Source: a virus. Taken from it: a stretch of DNA of 43,198 nt. Location: positions 1 to 43,198 of the IMG/VR virus record IMGVR_UViG_3300022562_001465. One strand, 5' to 3'. Of the stretch, positions 36,516-43,198 are shown piece after piece (the stretch's first letter is position 1; each line of letters begins with the position of its first letter). Both the position numbers and the translations under genes were made by a program. The notes beneath the pieces were generated by a model. That model was not told the DNA's origin, ran no database searches, and saw only the letters and a program-made list of their open reading frames with translations.

Positions 36516-38327
36516 TAACAAATCCTCGTCAATCCGGGAGGCAGGTTTACCGATAGGGGTATCGTTTAATAAATCAATAGAAAAGAATTGCAATTTATCC
36601 CCATCCTTATTAGGCCGCCCCATAATGGTTAGGGACTTTTTGGCGCGTGTAATCGCTACATAAGCTAGATTAAGCTCCTGTTGGTATTGCGCCGGGGATT
36701 GCCCCTTAAACTTTAAAGGGATTTGCTCAGGATTCACAATATAAATCCGCTCCTCCTCTAACCCCTTTGCTTTATGGACAGTGCTTAACCACACGATTTC
36801 ACGTTGGATTAACTCCTCTTTAAGCGAATCGCCGGCTAAGGTCACCTCACTACCATCCTCAAGCAGTAGTACCACACGCCGATTATCCCCCCGTACCCCT
36901 AGAATACGCTGATTTTTGTAACGGAATTTGCCTAACAGGGTGGGGAATTTATCCAAGAATTCCAATGGGGTTAAGTGATCCTCAAACAGTGCATCAATCT
37001 CCCTGATAAGCGATCCTAAATCAGTACATCCAAAATCGCTGTAGCAGGTTTGCAACGCCTCGATCTTATCGGTAATCGCTTGGATCGCCATCTCACTTGC
37101 TCCCTGCGATTCAAGAAAATCAGTTTGCCGCTTTAAGTAATCTTGCAACAGCACCGGTAATGCCTCATAGGTAAAGCCGCTTTGCTTGGCAATCGCCTCA
37201 AGTACGGTGATCAACTCCTTGCCAATATCGCGCCCCTTCACTTTAGCAGCCACCCGCTTTTGGATAAAGCGAATCGCTAACCCAATCAGGGGTGCATTCA
37301 AGCGGCCTAAAATCAGCACATTGGCCTGATGCGCCATGATCTCATCAATGCCTAACGGCTCCGCCACATAGCGCACCGCGCCCGGTTCTGCGCCATCATG
37401 CGCCTCAATCTGTGGCACTAGGCGCTTGGCTAAATCAATCACGGTAGTAGGACAGCGATAATTTTTAGAGAGAGGGAGTTGAGCCGGCTTGACGCGATCA
37501 ATAATATTATCCCATGATTGAGCGTCGGCCCCGGCAAATGAGTACACAGCTTGGGATGGGTCGCCAACAAAGGTTAAGCGTCCATCCCGACGTTTACATT
37601 TGAGGATAAGCTCCAATGCCATCTTGCTTAAATCCTGTGCCTCGTCCACAAAGATCAAATCAAAGGTCAAGGGACGCATATCAGGCCGCGAGGCCGGGTA
37701 ATAAACCAAATCGGTAAAATCCACCGTGCTGTTGCGCTCAAACTCCTCCCATCCCTTTTTGAATAGATAGTTAATCCCGTCCAATGTGGTATCAAAAAAC
37801 AGGGGATAAAAATCACGCGCATGGCATAAATCACGGATAGCGTTTTTATCCTGGGGGTTAATTAAATCGTACCGGATAAAACGGTGTAATCCCTCAATAT
37901 CATATAAAAGGGTTTTCTGTAAGTCCGTATCCCTGCTATCGGCAATCGCCTCAAGCACCGGTTCAGGGATCGTGCCGAGGAGATTAGCCTCCTCCCACCA
38001 CTTGTTGGCTAAATCACGGTATTTGGTTTGGGTAACAATCGGCTTGCGCCGCATCGCATAATTAATCGCTGCCCACCCTAACCCGTGTACTGTCTTAATT
38101 TCTTTATCGCTTAATTTATCGCCTAAGCGCCGCAGCAGCTCGGCCTTGATAGTCCGATTAAATGCAATCAAGGCAATGGATTGGGTGGACTTTGCCATTA
38201 AGCGCTGTACGGCCATTTCAATCGTGCTTGTCTTCCCCGATCCGGCGACCGCGTTAACAATCAGATGGCCGTCGCCATTCTCCAAAAAATCAAAAATCTT
38301 TAACTGATATTCCGATGGGGTAATCAT
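36480..38327 (-). CDS. UvrD/Rep-family DNA helicase (superfamily 1)
   Basis: Motif I is NAVAGSGKTST (25-35), IALIAFNRTIKAEL is motif Ia, and DLIFVDEAQDLS (223-234) is motif II with FVGDPSQAVYSFAGAD (253-268) as motif III. LSKNYRCP is motif IV, WLSTVHKAKGLEEER motif V, and LAYVAITRAKKSL motif VI. At 615 residues it is slightly short for full UvrD but fits phage helicases. The C terminus LLLDQQHDLLQHA is encoded within element D, so the end of the protein may have been altered by that element. Role: unwinding in replication or repair. Confidence 0.9.
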   Translation of the reverse strand: MITPSEYQLKIFDFLENGDGHLIVNAVAGSGKTSTIEMAVQRLMAKSTQSIALIAFNRTIKAELLRRLGDKLSDKEIKTVHGLGWAAINYAMRRKPIVTQTKYRDLANKWWEEANLLGTIPEPVLEAIADSRDTDLQKTLLYDIEGLHRFIRYDLINPQDKNAIRDLCHARDFYPLFFDTTLDGINYLFKKGWEEFERNSTVDFTDLVYYPASRPDMRPLTFDLIFVDEAQDLSKMALELILKCKRRDGRLTFVGDPSQAVYSFAGADAQSWDNIIDRVKPAQLPLSKNYRCPTTVIDLAKRLVPQIEAHDGAEPGAVRYVAEPLGIDEIMAHQANVLILGRLNAPLIGLAIRFIQKRVAAKVKGRDIGKELITVLEAIAKQSGFTYEALPVLLQDYLKRQTDFLESQGASEMAIQAITDKIEALQTCYSDFGCTDLGSLIREIDALFEDHLTPLEFLDKFPTLLGKFRYKNQRILGVRGDNRRVVLLLEDGSEVTLAGDSLKEELIQREIVWLSTVHKAKGLEEERIYIVNPEQIPLKFKGQSPAQYQQELNLAYVAITRAKKSLTIMGRPNKDGDKLQFFSIDLLNDTPIGKPASRIDEDLLLDQQHDLLQHA

Positions 38328-38590
38328 TGAAGTCTCCGCTCAACGCTTTGCAGCATCACAATCAAATCATGCAAAGATTCTTTATCCAATAAGATAACGG
38401 CCTCATCCCCGCTATCTGGGTCTTGATCGTTGCAAGTCCAACTAAAAACGCTCAATACAACCTCGCTGTGTTCCATTCCATCCGTATCAGAGAAAATAGG
38501 GGTTTGTAAGATCGTAATCCGATTCGCGCCTATTTGCAGGGTTTTTGGATACTCTATAATCATGTCCATTTTACAAATCCTACATTTCAT
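38324..38590 (-). CDS. Hypothetical protein with N-terminal CxxC, 88 residues
   Basis: It starts [20 protein letters not shown] and has only one CxxC pair, so any metal site is incomplete. The rest is beta-like with acidic stretches ([20 protein letters not shown]) and a final helix [15 protein letters not shown]. It overlaps the helicase gene as ATGA, which suggests coupled translation. I recognise no family. Confidence 0.6.
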   Translation of the reverse strand: MKCRICKMDMIIEYPKTLQIGANRITILQTPIFSDTDGMEHSEVVLSVFSWTCNDQDPDSGDEAVILLDKESLHDLIVMLQSVERRLQ

Positions 38591-39158
38591 GATCGATCTC
38601 CTCCACTAAAGTCAGGCGTTCACAACGCGCTTTGCCAGTCGTGTGAAACGGCACAACAACACCTGCAAGATCACGCCAGGCAATCCGACATTTCCAGATT
38701 GATCCATGATGATGAGGATAATTTGACGTTACCCAAAGGTAAGTACCAAAGTTAACACCACATCCGCAATCCGTTCCCCGATCAGGATTGCACACCTCTG
38801 TTAAAACCGATCCTGGCTGAATAATCCAATGATCAGGCTTATCATATTCCGTACTCCCGATTGCCTTGTAGACAATAATCCCCAAGTCATCAGACTCAAA
38901 TTGTTGGAGCCATTCTGAAGGGGATAAAATACCTTCAGCCCCGCTCAGGTTAGCGTAGCTCAGGTTAGCGTAGCTCAGGTTAGCGCCACTCAGATTAGCG
39001 TAACTCAGGTCAGCGTAACTCAGATTAGCCCGTCTCAGATCAGCGCCACTCAGGTCAGCGTAACTCAGGTCAGCCCGTCTCAGATCAGCGCCGAAAAACA
39101 TGCGCTCACCTAAGCTATAAAAACCAATCAACAATTCAGAAATACTATAAACATCCAT
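38580..39158 (-). CDS. Pentapeptide-repeat protein, 192 residues
   Basis: Residues about 20-80 contain [20 protein letters not shown] followed by [20 protein letters not shown] and further A(N/D)LSx units, the pattern of pentapeptide-repeat proteins that fold as right-handed quadrilateral beta helices. Known members mimic DNA or bind gyrase, but many have no known role. The second half, about residues 85-192, has cysteines around [20 protein letters not shown] and is not recognised. The repeats are encoded by tandem 15-base units. AAAGGAGATAATCA precedes the ATG. It follows the promoter at 39179-39207. Confidence 0.8.
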   Translation of the reverse strand: MDVYSISELLIGFYSLGERMFFGADLRRADLSYADLSGADLRRANLSYADLSYANLSGANLSYANLSYANLSGAEGILSPSEWLQQFESDDLGIIVYKAIGSTEYDKPDHWIIQPGSVLTEVCNPDRGTDCGCGVNFGTYLWVTSNYPHHHGSIWKCRIAWRDLAGVVVPFHTTGKARCERLTLVEEIDHEM

Positions 39159-39178
39159 TGATTATCTCCTTTCCCCCT

Positions 39179-39207
39179 ATCTTATATCTAAATACTTATC
39201 TTGTCAA
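39179..39207 (-). promoter_or_regulatory. Promoter of the pentapeptide and helicase genes
   Basis: TTGACA (39202-39207) and TAAGAT (39179-39184) are 17 bases apart on the minus strand, with the shared TTGACAAGATAAGTATT block. The -35 box lies inside the end of the replication gene. Confidence 0.7.
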
Positions 39208-40146
39208 ATCTTTTTTGTAGGCTACTAACAAGCGCTCGGCCACTGCCTGATTCCCCCCTACTACCTGCAACACGTCATCAAGCAATGGCGCGTAACAACG
39301 GCAATAGCTACCCTGATAGGTTCCCGTGCCGTGACAGTGGGGACAATCGGGATCATAATCGTGGGGTAAGGTGCTTATATCCACTGATCCGCCATCAAAC
39401 CACTCCCCAAAATGCTTAAGCACTTTGGCCGCATCAAGGGGTAAATCATAATCCTTATTCGCCCGGTGCCATTCACACCATTCGGCGATCTGATCTTGGG
39501 TAATATCGGGATACTTGCGCTTAAAGGCGGCAGATACCATGCCGATCCGTTTAGCCTCTACTTTATCGATCCGGTTCAGATCAGCGCTAAATAAACAAAT
39601 GGCGACAATATCAAAAATGGGGTCGCGCCGCCTGGGTGCGGCAGGGTTCTTTGATGGTTTAATAATTGATGGATCGGGGCTTGACTTTAAGCCCCCCGCC
39701 CCCGTTGAATTCAAGCCCCCCGCCCCCTTGACTTTAAGCCCCCCCGTTGAATTCAAGCCCCCCATATTTTTACCGTCCGGGTTATTCCCGCCGCGCCGTT
39801 CTTCTGGGAGGGGAATGTAGGGTACAGGGGTAAAGCCGTATTGTTGGCATAGCTGATCATAACTGTCACAATTTAATCCTGGAGCAACAATGATAATCCG
39901 ATCCGATGTTTGTCGGGCATCCGTATAATCAGGGATGCGGATAATTTTGTGGGCAGTAATTAAGCTGTTTTTTAATGGTCGAATATTGGCCGCCGATCCT
40001 CGGATTCGTTGTGCTAAAGTTTTTGCCATTGCCCACGATTCCCCTGATTCATTGGCAAAATCAGCATAGGCCAACATCAATAAGAGGCGCGTGCCTTTAA
40101 TGTCAAGTTCGTTTTTCCATACATAGGTGATAAATTCAATAGACAT
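39196..40146 (-). CDS. Replication initiation-like protein (winged helix, phage O/DnaD-like)
   Basis: The N-terminal 80 residues (TYVWKNELDIKGTRLLLMLA, then GESWAMAKTLAQRIRGSA) look like the winged-helix start of phage replication proteins of the lambda O or DnaD kind. A low-complexity linker around 128-165 consists of GGLNSTG and GGLKVKG repeats. The C-terminal part has EWCEWHRANKDYDLPLD, then a zinc-like cluster, CPHCHGTGTYQGSYCRC, near residues 270-286. Operator copy 5 touches the ATG and supplies its AAGGAG ribosome site. The gene order before helicase and exonuclease genes fits replication. It could also be a general DNA-binding regulator. Confidence 0.6.
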   Translation of the reverse strand: MSIEFITYVWKNELDIKGTRLLLMLAYADFANESGESWAMAKTLAQRIRGSAANIRPLKNSLITAHKIIRIPDYTDARQTSDRIIIVAPGLNCDSYDQLCQQYGFTPVPYIPLPEERRGGNNPDGKNMGGLNSTGGLKVKGAGGLNSTGAGGLKSSPDPSIIKPSKNPAAPRRRDPIFDIVAICLFSADLNRIDKVEAKRIGMVSAAFKRKYPDITQDQIAEWCEWHRANKDYDLPLDAAKVLKHFGEWFDGGSVDISTLPHDYDPDCPHCHGTGTYQGSYCRCYAPLLDDVLQVVGGNQAVAERLLVAYKKDLTR

Positions 40147-40166
40147 TTGTATAGGCTCCTTTACAA
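40147..40166. promoter_or_regulatory. Palindromic operator, copy 5 (one mismatch)
   Basis: TTGTATAGGCTCCTTTACAA has one change (A to T) in its left arm. It touches the ATG of the replication-like gene and provides its ribosome site. Confidence 0.7.
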
Positions 40167-40646
40167 ATTATTGTAACTAGATCGCGGCATAATCAATGTC
40201 AGATCATGTATATGATCCAAATTTCCATAACGCAATAATGATGCTAATGCACGTTTAATCTGTTGGCCTTCAAATAAATGCTTCTGACTATTTGGCATAT
40301 ATACTTCCATCCAATCACTATCTTCTGGATTTGTAATTTGAAAGATTAATGTATAATGCCCTCGATATTGATAATGTTTACTATCACCATTCTCAAATGT
40401 GACAATTCCATTCGATGATGCGAGCATTTGAGAGATAATCGTAATGGTATTTTTCTGTGCATAGTGCATTTCTGCTCCATAACGTTTTTCTTCAATCGTA
40501 ATTAACCAACATTCACGATAGTTATGGATTACATAATCTAAATCAGTAGCCACAAAACTTTTACTATCATAAGGTGGCTGTAAACCACGTAACCAATGAC
40601 TAAACTCACTGGCATATTCTTCCTGATCAAAATATCGTCGCGTCAT
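40161..40646 (-). CDS. Possible PD-(D/E)XK nuclease-like protein
   Basis: The start at 40646 overlaps the methyltransferase stop as ATGA and follows GGAGG. Residues around SFVATDLDYVIHNYRECWLI and then TIEEKRYGAEM give an Asp-x-Asp strand, a later strand and Glu-Glu-Lys, a pattern found in PD-(D/E)XK endonucleases. The remainder is a mixed domain with HYTLIFQITNPEDSDWMEVY. The immediate partner is a ParB-type methyltransferase, so a restriction-modification pair is possible. The nuclease call is by motif only; a non-catalytic relative cannot be excluded. Confidence 0.5.
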   Translation of the reverse strand: MTRRYFDQEEYASEFSHWLRGLQPPYDSKSFVATDLDYVIHNYRECWLITIEEKRYGAEMHYAQKNTITIISQMLASSNGIVTFENGDSKHYQYRGHYTLIFQITNPEDSDWMEVYMPNSQKHLFEGQQIKRALASLLRYGNLDHIHDLTLIMPRSSYNNL

Positions 40647-41998
40647 TTGATCCTCCAAATAATCAATTCCCGATTGATCTCTAAAAGCGCTTTATTGGTT
40701 TTTGCCCATTCGACCTGTTGCGCGTTATATTGCTCGGTAGAATATGGGCAGCTAATCCGACGCTCTAATATCATCTTTTTGGTATTGAGCCGCATCAAAA
40801 TATCAAAAACATGATCCACAACCTGCCGATCATCGCTACGCCATTGTGTTGGCTGAATAAGTAATGCAACATGTGAGCTTGTTGGCATCTTACCGGCACA
40901 CTCTCGCATAAAAAGTGTCAGTGATTCATAAAATTGATCTAATGGCATATTGGCAAGGTCTTCAGGATCATCACTATATTCACCTTCTGCCTGTCGCCAA
41001 TAAGGGGGATCAAGATATAAAAGTGCTACTTCTGACCAGCGCTTATCAAGTGGTGGTGTGCCGTCCAAAATATCAAACTCTCGAATTTCTTTCTCGCGCC
41101 CGATAATCAGTTTACGATCACTCACCCAATAACGACGCAAACGACGCTGACAAACATCGATAGTTGAACCCCCGCCCGCAAAAGGATCAACAACAATATC
41201 AAACGGATTTGTATATAGATAAAGTAAATTCTCAACAATACGTTGCTCGGAGTTACCAAAATGAGTCACGCTATTGGTCTTTTTAGCAAAAGTCCAGACG
41301 TTGTATAGAGGTCGTTTCCAGCCGTGCTGATCTGGCTGGTCGTCTTGATCAAGTTCAAAATTGGAGAGTTTTACAAGTTTAGTTCCCAGGAACTTTTCTT
41401 GTAAAACTATTTCAATGCGATTCGCAACAGTTTGTTGTGTGAATTCAAACGCTTTTGCTATCTTTGCTTGTGTCTCGCACGCCAACCACATTTCCAAGAT
41501 AGTTTCATTTTGTTGGCGTTCCTGCTCTTCACGAATGCCTTTTGTCCACTCTGAAATAGTTTTCTTACGAACAGAAACGATTTTAGCAATTTCATCAAGT
41601 GTGTAATTGTATTCAGCAAAAAACCGCAAAGCATTAGCACGTTTTTCTTCATATGATGTTTGTTCACCGTGATCATTGTTTAACATATTAGCAATGGCAA
41701 ATTGCTCTTTTGGCTCAGTGTTCGGATACCAAAATACATTAATTTCACGATCTTCACCATTCATTTTCTTTAGATAGGCTAAATGCCGATGACGACCGTC
41801 TAGCAGCTTGTAATCTGCAGCAATGCTAATAAAACGATGTTTAGATTCAATGCTTTCTAAATCGTTCATATACTGTTCAATTTTTGCTTGTATCGGTTTT
41901 TTCCGGGGGTAGATTTTCTCATCAAAAATCACCTCTGAGAGCCAAATTGTTTTTACTTGCGGTTGAATATCAAGAAATTCCATGTTAGACCCATTCAT
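40643..41998 (-). CDS. ParB-like domain, helix-turn-helix and DNA methyltransferase fusion
   Basis: The 451-residue protein starts with a ParB/sulfiredoxin-like domain (ISIAADYKLLDGRHRHLAYL contains the conserved DGRHR). Two helix-turn-helix segments follow: YNYTLDEIAKIVSVRKKTIS and CETQAKIAKAFEFTQQTVAN. The methyltransferase has VVDPFAGGGSTIDVCQRRLR as the SAM motif and LLYLDPPYWRQAEGEYSDDP as the catalytic motif, so the SAM motif comes first, opposite to the ParB-methyltransferase at 7166-8485. Such fusions are found on phages and plasmids. It overlaps the nuclease-like gene as ATGA. AAAGGA precedes its ATG, after a structured leader. Confidence 0.82.
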   Translation of the reverse strand: MNGSNMEFLDIQPQVKTIWLSEVIFDEKIYPRKKPIQAKIEQYMNDLESIESKHRFISIAADYKLLDGRHRHLAYLKKMNGEDREINVFWYPNTEPKEQFAIANMLNNDHGEQTSYEEKRANALRFFAEYNYTLDEIAKIVSVRKKTISEWTKGIREEQERQQNETILEMWLACETQAKIAKAFEFTQQTVANRIEIVLQEKFLGTKLVKLSNFELDQDDQPDQHGWKRPLYNVWTFAKKTNSVTHFGNSEQRIVENLLYLYTNPFDIVVDPFAGGGSTIDVCQRRLRRYWVSDRKLIIGREKEIREFDILDGTPPLDKRWSEVALLYLDPPYWRQAEGEYSDDPEDLANMPLDQFYESLTLFMRECAGKMPTSSHVALLIQPTQWRSDDRQVVDHVFDILMRLNTKKMILERRISCPYSTEQYNAQQVEWAKTNKALLEINRELIIWRIK

Positions 41999-41999
41999 T

Positions 42000-42161
42000 T
42001 GTTTTTCCTTTGATAACTAAAAACGCCTTACTTTAGCACCTGTGTCCTGTGGCTTGCCTCACTGTAAGGCTAAAGACACAAGCGCTAAAATAAAGCGTTT
42101 GCCTACAGTGATTAGGTCGCCACAACCTAGCATTTTTTATCATGCTAGGCATATTATACTC
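42000..42161 (-). other. Structured leader region of the ParB-HTH-methyltransferase gene
   Basis: This stretch between the promoter at 42153-42181 and the ATG at 41998 is full of inverted repeats. CACTGTA (42060-42066) pairs with TACAGTG (42104-42110) and GGC with GCC next to it. CAAGCGCT pairs with AGCGTTTG inside. CCTAGCAT (42126-42133) pairs with ATGCTAGG (42142-42149). GCCTTAC (42025-42031) can instead pair with GTAAGGC (42064-42070), which excludes the first stem. On the minus strand that alternative stem is followed by GTTTTTAG, like a terminator. I see no clear protein in it. Confidence 0.55.
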
Positions 42162-42181
42162 TTGTACAGGTTCCTTTACAA
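42153..42181 (-). promoter_or_regulatory. Promoter overlapped by the palindromic operator
   Basis: On the minus strand TTGTAA (42176-42181) and TATAAT (42153-42158) are 17 bases apart. The -35 box and most of the spacer are the palindrome at 42162-42181, so a bound protein should block RNA polymerase. Confidence 0.65.
42162..42181. promoter_or_regulatory. Palindromic operator, copy 6 (one mismatch)
   Basis: TTGTACAGGTTCCTTTACAA has one change in its left arm. It is the only copy clearly placed over a promoter of a downstream protein gene rather than at a start codon, and it also overlaps the last codons of the HicB-like gene. Confidence 0.7.
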
Positions 42182-42364
42182 GTCCGACAACGGGGTTGGA
42201 TCACCATCCTCTAGCGCCACTTCAATATAAAGCTGAATCGCTTCACTGATCATTGCGATGGCTTCAGGAATAGTTTCACCCTGACTGGCAATCCCAAAAC
42301 TAGGACATTCAATCCAATATCCTGTTTCCCCTGGATCGGCCTTATGAATGATAATGGTGATCAT
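42176..42364 (-). CDS. HicB-like protein (antitoxin family), 62 residues
   Basis: The sequence TIIIHKADPGETGYWIECPS and then FGIASQGETIPEAIAMISEA follows the HicB partial RNase-H-like fold: a first strand, a Gly-Tyr-Trp-(x)-(E) second strand, and a helix after GETIPEA. No C-terminal DNA-binding extension is present and no HicA toxin gene is next to it, so it may be a solitary HicB or a neutralising phage antitoxin. AAAGGA precedes its ATG. It follows the DNA methyltransferase gene by 11 bases. Confidence 0.75.
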   Translation of the reverse strand: MITIIIHKADPGETGYWIECPSFGIASQGETIPEAIAMISEAIQLYIEVALEDGDPTPLSDL

Positions 42365-42375
42365 TTGTAAATCCT

Positions 42376-43149
42376 TTACTCTAAAAAACTATCCTGTTTG
42401 ATTTTCGATTTTTCCAAGCGCTGCATCAAAGATACCGTGTAAGGCAAATCAAGCCATCGCTGTGCCATCGCACAGTAATCCTGTGATAAATCCCCGCCGA
42501 TATAGTGTCGTCCCGCATTACGCGCCGCTACTAAGGTTGTCCCGCTGCCGCAAAAAGGATCAAGGATCACATCACCCGGTTTGGTAAACAGTTGCACAAT
42601 TCTGTCCATCAACAGCAGGGGTTTTTGGGTAGGGTGGAGGCGATCCCGTCCGCGTGGCGCGTGGAATTCCCATATATCCCGAAAGTTAACCCCGCCATTG
42701 ACGGCCTTTGCATAGTCCCGGTTGTATGTCCACTTTGATCCATGTGGACAGTACCAATAAAATTTTTCGCTTGATTGGGACACGATCCGTCCGCTAAAGT
42801 TAGGCGGTGCATCCGGCTTAAACCACGTTAGCTCGGCCATCAGCCGCCATCCTAACTCAAGGCCATGATAGCCGATTTTAATCAAGCCGATTTTGCCGTT
42901 AAAAATGATCACGTTGCTGCCGGGGGTAAGGACGCGCTTGGCTTCATCCATCCAAGTTAACGGCACATCCTTATCCCACTCCTCATCAACACTTTTATAA
43001 GCACCACCATGTTTATCCGGGCGTTTAATAATCGTTTTCTCATATTCGGCCAAGCCATAAGGCGGATCAGTAATAATGCCATTGATCGAGGCGTCCGGTA
43101 AGGATTTAAGTAAAGCAACCGCATCCATACAATAAATTTGATCGATCAT
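42376..43149 (-). CDS. DNA methyltransferase (N6-adenine or N4-cytosine)
   Basis: The catalytic motif is ITDPPYGLAEYEKT (DPPY at 28-31) and the SAM motif FCGSGTTLVAARNAGRHYIG lies near residues 205-225. DPPY precedes the SAM motif. DRLHPTQKPLLLMDR is the conserved region between. At 257 residues it is of usual length for a solitary enzyme. The C-terminal region is short. No restriction partner is adjacent. It starts by ATGA overlap with the gene at the window edge and probably serves to modify phage DNA. Confidence 0.87.
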   Translation of the reverse strand: MIDQIYCMDAVALLKSLPDASINGIITDPPYGLAEYEKTIIKRPDKHGGAYKSVDEEWDKDVPLTWMDEAKRVLTPGSNVIIFNGKIGLIKIGYHGLELGWRLMAELTWFKPDAPPNFSGRIVSQSSEKFYWYCPHGSKWTYNRDYAKAVNGGVNFRDIWEFHAPRGRDRLHPTQKPLLLMDRIVQLFTKPGDVILDPFCGSGTTLVAARNAGRHYIGGDLSQDYCAMAQRWLDLPYTVSLMQRLEKSKIKQDSFLE

Positions 43150-43198
43150 TTATCCCCCCACAAACGGTTATTTTGCCATGTTTGCACCGGCGGCTTTT
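43146..43198 (-). CDS. C-terminal end of an upstream gene (partial)
   Basis: The minus-strand frame entering the window reads KPPVQTWQNNRLWGDK and ends TGA, overlapping the ATG of the methyltransferase as ATGA. Seventeen codons are too few to name a product, but the overlap and GGGGGGAT ribosome site support a real upstream gene in the same operon. Confidence 0.45.
   Translation of the reverse strand, partial: KPPVQTWQNNRLWGDK

Noticed and set aside
42036-42155. A 37-39 residue frame in the methyltransferase leader (starts MPSMIKNARLWRP)
   Set aside because: It lies across strong stems, has no good ribosome site and the sequence is explained better as structured RNA.
42176-42364. A HicAB toxin-antitoxin pair
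   Set aside because: Only the HicB-like half is visible. Neither neighbour looks like HicA.

Overview
The window looks like a long segment of a tailed double-stranded DNA phage (Caudoviricetes) or prophage from an unidentified bacterium. It carries a packaging and head module (small and large terminase, portal, minor head protein, prohead protease/scaffold and the start of a probable major capsid protein), phage-type replication and nucleotide genes, and tightly packed genes with ATGA-type overlaps. Almost everything lies on the minus strand. The one plus-strand protein gene I accept is a nucleotide-sugar epimerase/reductase at 11.0 kb. Promoters look sigma70-like (TTGACA-N17-TATACT) and most ribosome sites are AAGGAG-like. 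I see no integrase, lysis or tail genes here, and base composition alone does not name a host.

Read in the direction of transcription (43.2 kb down to 1): 43.2-40.1 kb has two DNA methyltransferases, a HicB-like protein and a possible PD-(D/E)XK nuclease. 40.1-32 kb has a replication-initiation-like protein, a pentapeptide-repeat protein, a UvrD-type helicase, a nuclease and a DnaQ-like exonuclease fused to DUF4326. 32-24.4 kb has a HerA-type ATPase, another methyltransferase, a MazG-like pyrophosphohydrolase, thymidylate kinase and many small unknown genes. 24.4-18.5 kb is an accessory region with a TnpB/Cas12f-like nuclease, a ribbon-helix-helix protein, an array of 37-bp repeats and structured RNA-like elements. 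18.5-10.3 kb is a sugar island of glycosyltransferases, class I methyltransferases and a GDP-fucose-synthase-like enzyme. 10.1-7.2 kb has small genes and a ParB-methyltransferase fusion, and 7.2-1 kb is the packaging and head module.

The most unusual part is a six-member family of hairpin elements (20.85, 21.5, 21.6, 23.2, 24.3 and 36.4 kb). Four members carry a conserved plus-strand promoter. Paired arms change together between copies, and G-U pairs are kept on one strand only, so I read them as small RNAs or RNA leaders. Two members run straight into 37-bp CRISPR-like repeats that flank the ribbon-helix-helix gene, and one overlaps the 3' end of tnpB. Together these make a candidate RNA-guided or RNA-regulated module. 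Other highlights are an intein in the terminase that encloses an HNH endonuclease gene in a different reading frame, a 20-bp palindrome repeated at six gene starts or promoters, and a tRNA-like RNA with its own promoter.
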